64,000 nt of DNA. It comes from Psychrobacter pacificensis. Lineage in GTDB: Bacteria; Pseudomonadota; Gammaproteobacteria; Pseudomonadales; Moraxellaceae. A program made the translations under genes and the position numbers. The notes below the pieces were generated by a model. That model saw only the letters and a program-made list of their open reading frames with translations. It searched no databases and was not told where the DNA came from. Of the stretch, positions 28,759 to 37,555 are shown piece after piece (position 1 is the stretch's first letter; each line of letters begins with the position of its first letter). Location: the NCBI RefSeq assembly GCF_900101915.1, contig NZ_FNAL01000016.1, forward strand, positions 1 to 64,000, given 5' to 3'.

Positions 28759-29475
28759 TCAGGCATTTTTAGCAGACATTTCAATCAAATGACGACTATC
28801 ATGCAGACGCGGCACTGTCAGCTTAATCGTCTTAATGTGCCAATCACTATCAAGCGCTTGTAGCTCTTCATCGCTTGGCACTTTGCCTTTCATAGCACAC
28901 AAATAACCGCCATCTGCCAATCTCGGCTGCGCTACTTCAACAAAATCTATCAAACTGGCAAACGCTCTAGAAGTCACCACATCATAGCTGGCTTCGTGCG
29001 CTTCAATACGCGAAGCGATCGGTTGCATATTACGTAAGCCAAGCTCACTGCTGATCTGCTTAATAAAGCGAATCTTTTTTTGATTACTATCAAGGGCTGT
29101 ACACGAGCGCTCAGGCTGACAAATCGCAATAATCACTGCAGGCAACCCTGCACCTGTACCGATATCAAGCAGCGACCCTGTCGGCAAATGCGTTATAATA
29201 GACAAGCAATCAATCACATGTTTGATCAGCGCTTCTTCTGGATCGGTGATGGCGGTCAGATTATACGCTTTATTCCACAACAAAAGCTGGTCTAAGTATA
29301 ATAATAACGTGCGCTGCTGTTTCTCACTTAGTGATAGACTTAGCTCATTTACGGCTTGGGCTAAGATACTGGCCAGCTTTGGCAATTGTGAGCCAAGCTT
29401 CACAAAGCCAGTCGGATCAATATTGATATTACCCGTGCTAGTAGACGACGAAGAGGTTTTAGCGGAAGCTGACAT
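28759..29475 (-). CDS. rsmG: 16S rRNA (guanine-527-N7)-methyltransferase
   Basis: Methylates G527 of 16S rRNA with S-adenosylmethionine. The 238-residue protein has SLLDIGTGAGLPAVIIAI (SAM site, about 104-121), an NLTAITDPEEALIKHVIDCL motif at about 75-94, and VVTSRAFASL. Residues 1-18 are Ser/Thr-rich and extend beyond the usual N-terminus. It precedes parA-parB, the standard order near bacterial origins, although mnmG is not beside it here. Confidence 0.96.
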   Translation of the reverse strand: MSASAKTSSSSTSTGNINIDPTGFVKLGSQLPKLASILAQAVNELSLSLSEKQQRTLLLYLDQLLLWNKAYNLTAITDPEEALIKHVIDCLSIITHLPTGSLLDIGTGAGLPAVIIAICQPERSCTALDSNQKKIRFIKQISSELGLRNMQPIASRIEAHEASYDVVTSRAFASLIDFVEVAQPRLADGGYLCAMKGKVPSDEELQALDSDWHIKTIKLTVPRLHDSRHLIEMSAKNA

Positions 29476-29825
29476 ACAACGAGTTATCCAGTTTTGACAT
29501 GTGAACCGCCTATTTTATCATGCAGTCTGCTCATTGAATAGTTGCAGATTGCGCCAATGTGGGACATCTTATACTATCTGCACGGTTTGTGAGGCGTTAT
29601 TCTACTTTAATAGCGCAAAACTTCCGCTTAATTTATGCTCCAGTCGCCTATTGCTACATAGTTATCTCACCATGATACAAAAGTATGCTCAATGATTTCG
29701 CTAAATTGTGGCCATATCTTGTAAGATATTCTGCTTGATTATAAAAATCTAAGAAGCGCTTTTTTATAATACCGTACTGCTTCTTTAACTCTGTTACTAT
29801 TGCTAAGATGATCTCTTAAACGCCT
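29476..29825. other. Divergent intergenic region between rsmG and the Lon-like gene
   Basis: 350 bases, AT-rich, with no supported ORF. It should carry both promoters. No DnaA-box cluster or parS-like palindrome was recognised. Confidence 0.5.
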
Positions 29826-32615
29826 ATGACCGAACGACCCTACCCCCTTATGTCTCAAATATCAAAAGACGCTAATAATATGGTACCACCTACCGCTGAC
29901 TCACAAGACGATAAACCAGTAATATCTAACGCCCCAAATCCTATTTTTACTGAGGTTCAAAAAAGCTGCCGTATTTCAGCTGAGCAACTAAAACGCTATA
30001 GCGACCCTGATGAGCTGCCTACAGACACACGTACTGCGCCTGACTTAGATGTTGGCTTCGGTCAACAACGTGCGCTCAAAGCCTTGCATACAGCGCTAGA
30101 CATCAATGCAAGTGGCTATCATGTGTTTGCTGCTGGTGAGAACGGCTTGGGTAAGCGTACTGTCATCAGTCGCCTGTTGGCCCGTATTGCCGCCGACGCA
30201 CCAACGCCTGATGATTGGGTTTATGTGCACAATTTTACCGATCCACGTACGCCACTGGCTCTGCGTCTACCTGCAGGACAAGCCGCCTTGCTACAACAGC
30301 AGGTCAATAACTTGTGGCAACAGGCAAAAAAGCGACTAAGCCAACGCTTTCGTAGCGACCAATACCAAAGTAAAATCGAAGCGATTAAAAACAATACACA
30401 TCAAAAAGAGAGTCATGCTTACGACGCGCTAAACGCTGAGGGCAAACAGTATGATCTAGCCTTAACGTTTCGCTCGTTTGATAACAAGGCAGTTTTCGTC
30501 CATCCCAGTCAGTTGACGACAGACAGTAGTAGCGACCCTGTAAAGGCTTCAGAATCATCTAGCAACAGTGCAAATTTATCACCAAGAAATGATAACGAAA
30601 AAGCCAATATATTGAGCAACGATAAGACTAACCATGATGAAGAGCAAAACAACGCTCAAAATTCTGAGTATGGTAACAGTGAGTACGAGGCTGAGTTAAA
30701 TAACTTCGTACAGAAAAACCATATGCAAAAGCGCCTCAGTCAACTAACCATTGCGTTGGAGCAGTTAGAAGACGAAGCCAACGATGCGATAGAATCACTG
30801 CATCGCAGTATCGCACGCCGTGCACTACAGCCTTTGTTCGCGCCTGTTTATGAGCAATTTGCCACGCACCCACTTGTGGTTGACTATCTCAAAGCCATAT
30901 TTGCCGATATGGTTACTCATGTAGAGCGTATCGTTAACGGCGATGACGAAGAGTTTGTGACGGCTGTATTGACCACAACACCCAGCCGTTACGCGGTCAA
31001 TGTCATTGTCAGTCACGCACCAGACAGTGGCGCGCCTGTTGTCTTTGAAGACTTACCAACCCATCTAAACTTATTGGGTCATGTTGAGCAAATCACTCAA
31101 TTAGGGACAGTAACGACTGATGTCAGTATGATTCGCGCAGGTGCCCTACACCGTGCCAATGGCGGCTACCTGCTGCTAGAAGCCAGCCATTTACTTGAGC
31201 ATCCTTATGCATGGCAAGGTCTAAAGCGCGCACTACAGTCACGCAAAATTAAGCTCTCAAGCCTTGAGCAAATGCTAACGCTAACAGGTAGCTTGTCTTT
31301 ATCACCAGCGCCCATTGATCTTGATATCAAAGTGATCTTATTAGGTGAAGCAGACTTATATTATGAGCTGCTTGAGCTTGAGCCTGAGTTTGATGCAGTG
31401 TTTAAAGTTCGCGCGGACTTTCATGATGATGTGACGCGCACCAGCGAGCATGAATTGGCACTGGTAGCGAAAATGGCAGACATCATCGATTATGCTGATC
31501 TCTATCCATTCGATAGTAGCGCGCAAGCCACGTTGCTTGAGCATTTAAGCTTGCAAGCTGAAGAGCAGGACCGTTTAAGCCTACACAGTGATTTGTTGAT
31601 TAAACTGTTGCATGAATCAAACCGTCACGCTCGTTTAAATGATGAGATAATGGTGACAGCAGATCATGTCACTCAGGCAATTGACGACATGGATGAGCGC
31701 TCAGGATATTTGCGCGATCTATACTGGGACGAACTCAAAAACGGCCAGCAGCTGATTCAAACCCAAGGTAGTGCAGTTGGGCAAGTCAACGCCCTGACCG
31801 TCGTCAGCTATGCCGATAGTGAGTTTGGCATGCCAGCGCGCCTCACTGCCGTTATTCAGCCCAATATTGGCGCAGGTGAAATCCTTGATATCGAGCGTGA
31901 TGTAGACTTGGGTGGTAGCTTGCACGCCAAGGGTATGTTGATCATGACCAGTTATTTGCGCGCGTTATTTAGCCAACACCATGCACTAAACTTCAGCGCT
32001 TCGCTCGCGTTTGAACAAAGCTACGCCCATATCGATGGTGATAGTGCCACCGTTAGCGAAGGTTGTGCGCTACTATCCGCTTTAGCAAATGTCCCTATTG
32101 ATCAATCCTTTGCCATTACTGGTTCTATGAATCAGCTGGGCGAAGTACAAGCGGTTGGTGGTATCAATGCCAAAATCGCCGGCTTTTTTGATGCGTGCCG
32201 TGAGCAAGAGTTGACGGGCGCTCAAGGCGTGGTCATTCCAATGGCCAATGTCAAACAACTCATGCTACGCGACGATATCATTGCTGCGGTAAAAGACGGC
32301 GACTTCCATATTTATGGCGTTTATACCTTGAGTGAAGCATTGACCTTGATGACAGGCCTACCCATCGATACCATGAATAAAAAAGGTCGCTACCGCAAGG
32401 ACACCCTATTTGGCAAAGTCCTAAATCGTCTGATGTTATGGGATGAGAACCAAGACGGCGACGATGAGGTAGATGATAAAAAGTCAAAAAAGAAAGAGAA
32501 GAAAAAACGCAAAGCCAAGCGCCAAAAAAAAGAGGACAAAATAGAAAAAGAAAATCGCAAAGGCGAAAATAACGATAGTGACGTCACTGACAACCGTGAG
32601 CACAGTGAAGCTTAA
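29826..32615 (+). CDS. Lon-like (LonB/YcbZ-type) S16 protease
   Basis: A 929-residue ATP-dependent-protease relative. The C-terminal protease domain has the Ser/Lys dyad: Ser740 in IDGDSATVSEGCA and Lys783 in GGINAKIAG, 43 residues apart as in Lon. The AAA region contains PVVFEDLPTHLNLLGHVEQI and GALHRANGGYLLLEA. Its P-loop is GENGLGKR (104-111), with Arg where Ser/Thr is usual, as in other YcbZ-like proteins, so ATP hydrolysis may be weak or absent. A polar insertion rich in Ser, Asn and Asp lies at about 235-290, and the last 60 residues are a Lys/Glu-rich tail. The start could also be the ATG at 29850; neither has a good ribosome binding site. Confidence 0.9.
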   Translation: MTERPYPLMSQISKDANNMVPPTADSQDDKPVISNAPNPIFTEVQKSCRISAEQLKRYSDPDELPTDTRTAPDLDVGFGQQRALKALHTALDINASGYHVFAAGENGLGKRTVISRLLARIAADAPTPDDWVYVHNFTDPRTPLALRLPAGQAALLQQQVNNLWQQAKKRLSQRFRSDQYQSKIEAIKNNTHQKESHAYDALNAEGKQYDLALTFRSFDNKAVFVHPSQLTTDSSSDPVKASESSSNSANLSPRNDNEKANILSNDKTNHDEEQNNAQNSEYGNSEYEAELNNFVQKNHMQKRLSQLTIALEQLEDEANDAIESLHRSIARRALQPLFAPVYEQFATHPLVVDYLKAIFADMVTHVERIVNGDDEEFVTAVLTTTPSRYAVNVIVSHAPDSGAPVVFEDLPTHLNLLGHVEQITQLGTVTTDVSMIRAGALHRANGGYLLLEASHLLEHPYAWQGLKRALQSRKIKLSSLEQMLTLTGSLSLSPAPIDLDIKVILLGEADLYYELLELEPEFDAVFKVRADFHDDVTRTSEHELALVAKMADIIDYADLYPFDSSAQATLLEHLSLQAEEQDRLSLHSDLLIKLLHESNRHARLNDEIMVTADHVTQAIDDMDERSGYLRDLYWDELKNGQQLIQTQGSAVGQVNALTVVSYADSEFGMPARLTAVIQPNIGAGEILDIERDVDLGGSLHAKGMLIMTSYLRALFSQHHALNFSASLAFEQSYAHIDGDSATVSEGCALLSALANVPIDQSFAITGSMNQLGEVQAVGGINAKIAGFFDACREQELTGAQGVVIPMANVKQLMLRDDIIAAVKDGDFHIYGVYTLSEALTLMTGLPIDTMNKKGRYRKDTLFGKVLNRLMLWDENQDGDDEVDDKKSKKKEKKKRKAKRQKKEDKIEKENRKGENNDSDVTDNREHSEA

Positions 32616-32798
32616 AGTGTCAATGACAACACACCAAAATGATAATTAGGACGTGTTTAGACGGTGCTTAAACGGCGCCTAAACGATGTCTAAATGTATA
32701 CGAACGTCCCTAGACGCTTTGATACTTTTCTGAGATGATAAACAACCAGCCAAAATCTGTAGAACAATAACCTGTGACTTTATAAAGGGTATTTTTTG

Positions 32799-33926
32799 AT
32801 GACTGTACATTCTACTAATGCCAATAACCTTCAAGCTCAATCAGATTCTGATGAGCAAGCAGTTGCAATAGAGGCGGCAGAAAATGATGTGTTAAAAGAG
32901 ACCCAGGATAATCGTTATGGGGCAGCGACAACGGCTCGTCAATGGCAAGTACTGTCACAGCTACAGCGCAATCGCTGGGTAGGTACGACTCATATTTATG
33001 AACAGCTCATGATGGCCGGTTTTGACATCAGCCTGCGTACCGTGCAACGTGATTTGAACGCATTGGCCAAACGCTTTCCTATCGAAAAAAACAACGCCAA
33101 TCCACAAGGTTGGCGCTGGAAGGAAGATGCACCGCTGCAAAGCTTGCCGCATATGAATCTATCGCAGGCAGTTGCTTTTAATATGGTCGAGGCCAATCTC
33201 ACTCAGCTATTGCCGCCTGTGATTTTAGATGAGCTATTTCCGTGGTTTGATCTAGCAAGACGACAGCTCAAAAACAGTAAAGTCACGCATTCATGGATAG
33301 ACCGTGTACGTATCGAGCCTGCGACCCAGCCACTTATTGCCCCAGATATAGATTTAGATAGCAAAGACAACATTTACCATGCATTGTTTTATCAGCTGCA
33401 AATTAATGCTTGCTACACTCGCAGCAATAAATCAGAGGCCAGCGAATATACGCTAAACCCTATTGCTATCATTCAGCGTGGCGTGATTATTTATCTACTG
33501 GCGACTCGTACCGATGACCCCGATGCCACCATTCGTACCTTTGCGCTACATCGATTTGATAGAGTCGAGATTTTAGAGAGCGCAGCAAAGACACCAGATA
33601 ACTTTCAGCTCGATACGTATTTGGATGAAGGCAGTATGGGCTTTAGTCATCCATTATTTGGTGAGTTGGCTGAGCGTGGTAAAAACACAGCCGTTGAGCT
33701 AAAATTTACCCAAAAAGCAGGCCGAAGCCTCACTGAGAGCAAGCTGAGTGATGATCAAATCGTCACATCAAACGACGACGACACCCTAACAATAAAAGCG
33801 ACCGTTAATTTGACCTCACAGCTGGTTTGGTGGTTACGTGGTTTTGGCAGTGGACTGTTAGACGCCAAGCCTGCACTCCTTTATCAAGCGGTATTGGACC
33901 AACCTGCAATGACAAACAACGAATAA
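32799..33926 (+). CDS. WYL-domain transcriptional regulator with N-terminal HTH
   Basis: A 375-residue regulator. After a disordered N-terminus (1-45), a winged helix-turn-helix follows (RWVGTTHIYEQLMMAGFDIS, RTVQRDLNAL, about residues 60-100). The C-terminal half has the WYL layout: LNPIAIIQRGVIIYLLATR, then ALHRFDRVEIL. WYL proteins sense ligands, often nucleic acids, and many control DNA-damage or defence genes. The ATG at 32799 has AAAGGG 9 bases upstream. A TerD-like gene follows after about 50 bases and may be co-transcribed. Confidence 0.88.
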   Translation: MTVHSTNANNLQAQSDSDEQAVAIEAAENDVLKETQDNRYGAATTARQWQVLSQLQRNRWVGTTHIYEQLMMAGFDISLRTVQRDLNALAKRFPIEKNNANPQGWRWKEDAPLQSLPHMNLSQAVAFNMVEANLTQLLPPVILDELFPWFDLARRQLKNSKVTHSWIDRVRIEPATQPLIAPDIDLDSKDNIYHALFYQLQINACYTRSNKSEASEYTLNPIAIIQRGVIIYLLATRTDDPDATIRTFALHRFDRVEILESAAKTPDNFQLDTYLDEGSMGFSHPLFGELAERGKNTAVELKFTQKAGRSLTESKLSDDQIVTSNDDDTLTIKATVNLTSQLVWWLRGFGSGLLDAKPALLYQAVLDQPAMTNNE

Positions 33927-33976
33927 CACTCGAATGACACTAATCGTTAACCACTAAAAATTAAAAAAGGAATATT

Positions 33977-34624
33977 ATGCCGACCACTGCGCCATCACCG
34001 CTGCTTTCCGACAGTTTGAGAGGACTGGGCTTGGACACTGGAACCTTGTTTTTTGCACTCAATTATGAATTTACCAAGATTGAGCCAAAAGGGTTATTTA
34101 AGCGCTTTAAAAAAGACAAAAGCGCGGTCGATATCGATCTAGCTTGCGTTTTATATGATGAAAACTGCATCATCAGCGACCTTGTTTGGTTCAAACAACT
34201 ACGTGATAAAGCTGAAGCCATCAAGCATCAAGGCGATAGTCTAAATGGCAAGGATCGCGGAGAGCAAGCGATGTATTTAGCACCGCTGGATCAAGAGCAG
34301 ATCAGAATAGAGTTGGCGGAGATTCCCTTACACATCACCCATATCGCTTTGATTGCCAACTCGTATCACGGACATTCTCTCTCTAGAGTCAAAAAAGGTG
34401 AGATACATCTGAGTGATGATGAGGGCAATCGCTGTTTTGAAGTTAACCTAAAACAGCTCCCACGTGATTGTAAAACGCTTTGGGTCGCTCATTTGCGCCG
34501 GTCTGTTGATGATTGGCATTTAACGCTACAAAATTTACCACTGAGCGCAGAAGATCTCTCAAAAGCGGCGCAAGAAGTTGCGCATGAATTGGCACGTTCG
34601 CTGCCTATCCCTCAGGGAATATAA
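33977..34624 (+). CDS. TerD-family stress protein
   Basis: A 215-residue protein with TerD-domain landmarks: DIDLACVLYDENCIISDLVW, KHQGDSLNGKDRGEQ and EQIRIELAEIPLHITHIALI. TerD domains bind Ca2+ through acidic residues in the GD..G.. region. The family occurs in tellurite-resistance and general stress loci. Here it stands alone, without terA, terB, terC or terZ. The N-terminal 25 residues are not conserved. The ATG has AAAGGA 8 bases upstream. Confidence 0.85.
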   Translation: MPTTAPSPLLSDSLRGLGLDTGTLFFALNYEFTKIEPKGLFKRFKKDKSAVDIDLACVLYDENCIISDLVWFKQLRDKAEAIKHQGDSLNGKDRGEQAMYLAPLDQEQIRIELAEIPLHITHIALIANSYHGHSLSRVKKGEIHLSDDEGNRCFEVNLKQLPRDCKTLWVAHLRRSVDDWHLTLQNLPLSAEDLSKAAQEVAHELARSLPIPQGI

Positions 34625-34644
34625 CGCCAACAATCAAAATGACA

Positions 34645-34677
34645 GGAGGCGGCATTTTTGCCACACCGTCTCCTTTT
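34645..34677 (+). terminator. Terminator after the TerD-family gene
   Basis: The stem GGAGGCGG/CCGTCTCC (one G-T pair) with a 13-base loop and a short T-tract. Confidence 0.65.
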
Positions 34678-34759
34678 ATCTCAAACCGATAACCTTTGTT
34701 TAAAAGACTCTAGGCATAAGTGTCTATTGTTATCGAATACTATCGGACAGATACTTAGG

Positions 34760-35743
34760 TTATAAAGCCTCGCCGCAATGCGGGCAAAAATTCTTTTGAC
34801 GCACCTCCACTTCTTTTTCGCGCCGCTCAAGCTCTTGCTCACGTAGCACTTGCAGTACAATATTTTGTGCTTGCTCTTTATCCAGTCCCAGCTCTCGGCG
34901 AATCTTGTCAATCATCATCTGATTTTGTACCAAATCAAAATCACTATCGATCAGCTGCTCACGAAAATGCTGCTCCAGCTCTTCGCGGCGTTGTGCCAAT
35001 TCATTTGCCAGACCTGTCGCCAGAATACCTGCAGGCAGTGCAGCCAAACCCACACCCAATATCGTGATGATCGCCCCCAATATTTTACCAGCGTTAGTAA
35101 TTGGTGTGACATCTCCATAACCCACCGTCGTAAGCGTCACCACCGCCCACCACATGGCTTTGGGTATTGACTCAAACTCTTCTGGCTGCGCATGGTTTTC
35201 AACCAAATAAATCCCGCTTGAGGCCGTTACAATCATAATAATCAATATAAAAATAACCGCTTGAAACGAACCGCGCTCTTTACTGATGACCACCAGCAAA
35301 ATACGCATAGAAGCAAAATAACGCGTCAGTTTGAGAATACGAAATAAACGTAAAATACGTAAGAAGCGCAAATCGATATTGACAAAGAAGTTCAAGAAGG
35401 CTGGCACAATAGCAACCAAGTCTACCAAAGCAGATGGACTTCTGATCCAGTCCCAGCGCTGCTTCCACGTTGTATTATCAGGCTTTGCTTCAGCGACACT
35501 CCATAGCCGCAGCAGATACTCAATCGAAAAGACCACAATAGAGAAGTTTTCAAACCAAGTAAAATAATCTTGATAAGGGTAGTACCAGCTGTCAACTGAC
35601 TCAGCAATCACAGCTGCCACATTGGTCATGATCAAAAATATGAGAAAATAATCAATATAGCGGCTAAATAAAGTGTCATGTTCATCATTTTGCAACGTAT
35701 CATAAACAAAATGACGTAAGCGCCTTATAGATTGGAGTAGCAT
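34760..35743 (-). CDS. Voltage-gated K+ channel-like ion transporter
   Basis: A 327-residue six-helix channel. S4 is clear as RFLRILRLFRILKLTRYF (Arg/Lys every third residue, about 128-146), and the selectivity filter is TTVGYGDV before the last helix. This fits Kv-type bacterial channels; transport of K+ follows from the GYGD filter. After S6 there is a cytoplasmic helical stretch (about 240-318), likely a coiled coil, and the protein ends in CPHCGEAL. The two terminal cysteines look like half a zinc ribbon. AGGGA lies just before the ATG. Confidence 0.92.
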   Translation of the reverse strand: MLLQSIRRLRHFVYDTLQNDEHDTLFSRYIDYFLIFLIMTNVAAVIAESVDSWYYPYQDYFTWFENFSIVVFSIEYLLRLWSVAEAKPDNTTWKQRWDWIRSPSALVDLVAIVPAFLNFFVNIDLRFLRILRLFRILKLTRYFASMRILLVVISKERGSFQAVIFILIIMIVTASSGIYLVENHAQPEEFESIPKAMWWAVVTLTTVGYGDVTPITNAGKILGAIITILGVGLAALPAGILATGLANELAQRREELEQHFREQLIDSDFDLVQNQMMIDKIRRELGLDKEQAQNIVLQVLREQELERREKEVEVRQKNFCPHCGEAL

Positions 35744-35944
35744 GCCGTCCCTATTCGGTGAAATACCGGTATTATGTAAATAAAATAAATTAACTGCCTT
35801 GCAAGGTGTTCAAGCGCTCTATCATCAAGAGCACACGCTTTATTCAATGCGCTTTCATCAATGCACTTTGATCAATACGAAAATATCAACTATTTGACAT
35901 GACCCAGCATGGCATTGGCTTATCGCCTGTTCATCAGCAGCCGC

Positions 35945-36051
35945 TATAGTCAATCAATATTAAAAGTGGTACAAGGCAGACGAGTGCAAGTACTACAGTA
36001 GTAGGCTAAACGAGTCTAACGCGGTAACACTTTAATAGTGGTTCGACTATA
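35945..36051. repeat. 107-bp inverted-end repeat, copy 1
   Basis: Begins TATAGTCAATCA and ends TCGACTATA, so the ends are imperfect inverted repeats. It shares the core GTGGTACAAGGCA and a TAACGC.GTAAC block with copy 2 at 36376-36482, in the same orientation and of identical length. The centre contains the palindrome TACTAC-A-GTAGTA. The right end abuts the stop codon of the small gene that follows. It looks like a MITE or other short non-coding element. Confidence 0.75.
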
Positions 36052-36279
36052 TTATGTCCCATGTAGATAATAAAGATAGACTGCTATTAATAGCACCAAT
36101 GCGGTGCCTACTACTGATAATCGTAAAAACTGCTCATCAGCGGGCAATTGCTGGCTGATGTCTTGAGCAGGTACTAAAAATAAATGGCACTCAGGGCAAC
36201 AAGAATCTACCTGATTCAATATGTTGGTAGAACGGGCGTTCTTACAACGTAGTGGGGAGTTGCTACAATAACCAAGCAT
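36052..36279 (-). CDS. Small Cys-rich single-helix membrane protein
   Basis: A 75-residue protein starting MLGYCSNSPLRCKNAR. Four cysteines near the N-terminus plus a CCPECHLFLVP motif at about residues 27-37 suggest a zinc-binding knuckle. One hydrophobic helix (about 50-70) ends the protein, so it is probably a tail-anchored inner-membrane protein. The frame is open to a TTG at 36300, but the ATG at 36279 has AAAGG about 10 bases upstream. It lies precisely between two 107-bp repeats. The family is not recognised; small size keeps confidence moderate. Confidence 0.6.
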   Translation of the reverse strand: MLGYCSNSPLRCKNARSTNILNQVDSCCPECHLFLVPAQDISQQLPADEQFLRLSVVGTALVLLIAVYLYYLHGT

Positions 36280-36375
36280 AATACGTACGCCTTTTATCAA
36301 ATCATGAATATCAATTCAGTAAGCCGTCACCATTTATTTCCAATTCTACCGTTTAGACATTAGCAATAATCAATA

Positions 36376-36482
36376 TATAGTTGATCCAATTTAAGAGTGG
36401 TACAAGGCAACCGAGTGCAGATGTATACGTCATACTTCAAGCGAGGTTAACGCTGTAACGCTTTTTTAATGGATTGACTATA
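36376..36482. repeat. 107-bp inverted-end repeat, copy 2
   Basis: Begins TATAGTTGATCCA and ends TGGATTGACTATA, better-matched inverted ends than copy 1. The core GAGTGGTACAAGGCA and AGCGAGGTTAACGCTGTAAC match copy 1 in order and spacing. Its centre is GTAT-ACGTC-ATAC, a different sequence that still pairs. Confidence 0.75.
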
Positions 36483-36766
36483 ATTCTTATCTACCTATTT
36501 TCAGAGTATCACAACAGGCTTATACCCTACCTCACAATAATCAATTTTTTTAAATAATCAAAATAATTATACCGTTATCGCCTTTACTATAAATAATTAA
36601 ATAAAACTTAGTAAAGCACAATTAAAACCTTACAGTAATTGTGGTTTTATACTATAATGGAGTCATAATGTTACCGCTTTATCATCCATTATAACATTAT
36701 GTATCAGTGTGCAATGTCATCCCTCATTAGCACTGATAACCTTTTAATATATTAAGGAACCAAATC
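36483..36766. other. Intergenic region upstream of the OmpW-like gene
   Basis: 284 very AT-rich bases carrying the likely ompW promoter: TATAAT at 36653-36658, preceded by overlapping inverted repeats CACAATT/AATTGTG (36617-36643) and AAAACC/GGTTTT (36624-36648). No ORF was seen. Confidence 0.55.
36617..36658 (+). promoter_or_regulatory. Candidate promoter with overlapping inverted repeats for the OmpW-like gene
   Basis: A consensus -10 TATAAT (36653-36658) lies about 110 bases before the ATG. A poor -35 (TTACAG, 36630-36635, 17-base spacing) sits inside two overlapping inverted repeats, which suggests activator-dependent or repressible expression. The regulator is unknown. Confidence 0.4.
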
Positions 36767-37393
36767 ATGAAACTACAATCCCTAGTTTTAGCCGCTGCCA
36801 CTGCCCTTACCATGACCACTGCTTTTGCCGTACCTTCTGGCACTTGGTCTATTGCGGCTGGTGCACATTATGTTGACCCTAAAAGTGATAATGGCACTCT
36901 AGATAATGGTTTGTCTGTTGATGTTGACGGCGATATACAGCCAACTATTAGTGGTGAGTATTTCATTGCCAACAATGTCGGTGTTGAGCTACTCGCAGCA
37001 CTTCCATTTCATCATGATTTTGATCTAAACAGTGCGGATGGCACACAAGTTTTAACAGGTAAAACCCAACATTTACCACCAACTCTTTCTGTGCAATATC
37101 ACTTTGACTCTGACAACATGCCAATGAATATCAAGCCATTCGTTGGTGTTGGCGTGAACTATACGACCTTTTTTAAAGAAAGAATCTCTACTGGTGGTGA
37201 TTTAGATCTTGATGATAGTGTTGGTGTGGCTGGTCATGTCGGTTTAGACATTCCTTTCGCTCCAACTGAAGCTTTCCGTATCGATGCACGCTATATGGAC
37301 ATCAAAACAGATGCTACTTTAGATGGCGGTGACATCGGTGAAATCGATATCAGCCCTTGGGCATATGGCATTGCATTTGTTAAACAGTTTTAA
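36767..37393 (+). CDS. ompW: OmpW-family outer-membrane protein
   Basis: A 208-residue protein with a signal peptide (about 1-21, cleaved after TAFA) and an eight-strand barrel pattern ending in Phe, the usual barrel-assembly signal. Conserved segments are GVELLAALPF, LPPTLSVQYHF, PFVGVGVNYTTFF and IDISPWAYGIAF. OmpW proteins form small hydrophobic channels in the outer membrane. A long AT-rich leader and its own terminator show it is monocistronic. The start has AAGGA 9 bases upstream. Confidence 0.92.
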   Translation: MKLQSLVLAAATALTMTTAFAVPSGTWSIAAGAHYVDPKSDNGTLDNGLSVDVDGDIQPTISGEYFIANNVGVELLAALPFHHDFDLNSADGTQVLTGKTQHLPPTLSVQYHFDSDNMPMNIKPFVGVGVNYTTFFKERISTGGDLDLDDSVGVAGHVGLDIPFAPTEAFRIDARYMDIKTDATLDGGDIGEIDISPWAYGIAFVKQF

Positions 37394-37427
37394 TCACAAA
37401 TCGTATTAAACTCGATGATCTAAGTAT

Positions 37428-37458
37428 AAAAAGCCAGCGCTGATGCTGGCTTTTTTTT
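37428..37458 (+). terminator. ompW terminator
   Basis: The stem AGCCAGC/GCTGGCT, a six-base loop and an eight-T tract. Confidence 0.9.
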
Positions 37459-37494
37459 GGCTGATAGTTACTCATATCTAATACAGTACTGCTC

Positions 37495-37528
37495 AAAAAA
37501 AAGACCACCCTTAGGCAGTCTTTTTTTG
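37495..37528 (-). terminator. aceEF operon terminator
   Basis: On the minus strand, a GACTGCC/GGTGGTC stem (with G-T pairs) followed by eight Ts, about 30 bases beyond the aceF stop. Confidence 0.75.
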
Positions 37529-37555
37529 GTTTTAGTTTTTAAAGTAGCGTATCAG

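Noticed and set aside
28500-28760. Possible parS site near parAB
   Set aside because: Only half-matches to TGTTTCACGTGAAACA (such as TGTTTCA) were seen here and elsewhere; no full palindrome.
29476-29825. Possible replication origin beside rsmG
   Set aside because: No cluster of TTATCCACA boxes was found, and dnaA, rpmH and mnmG are not in the window.
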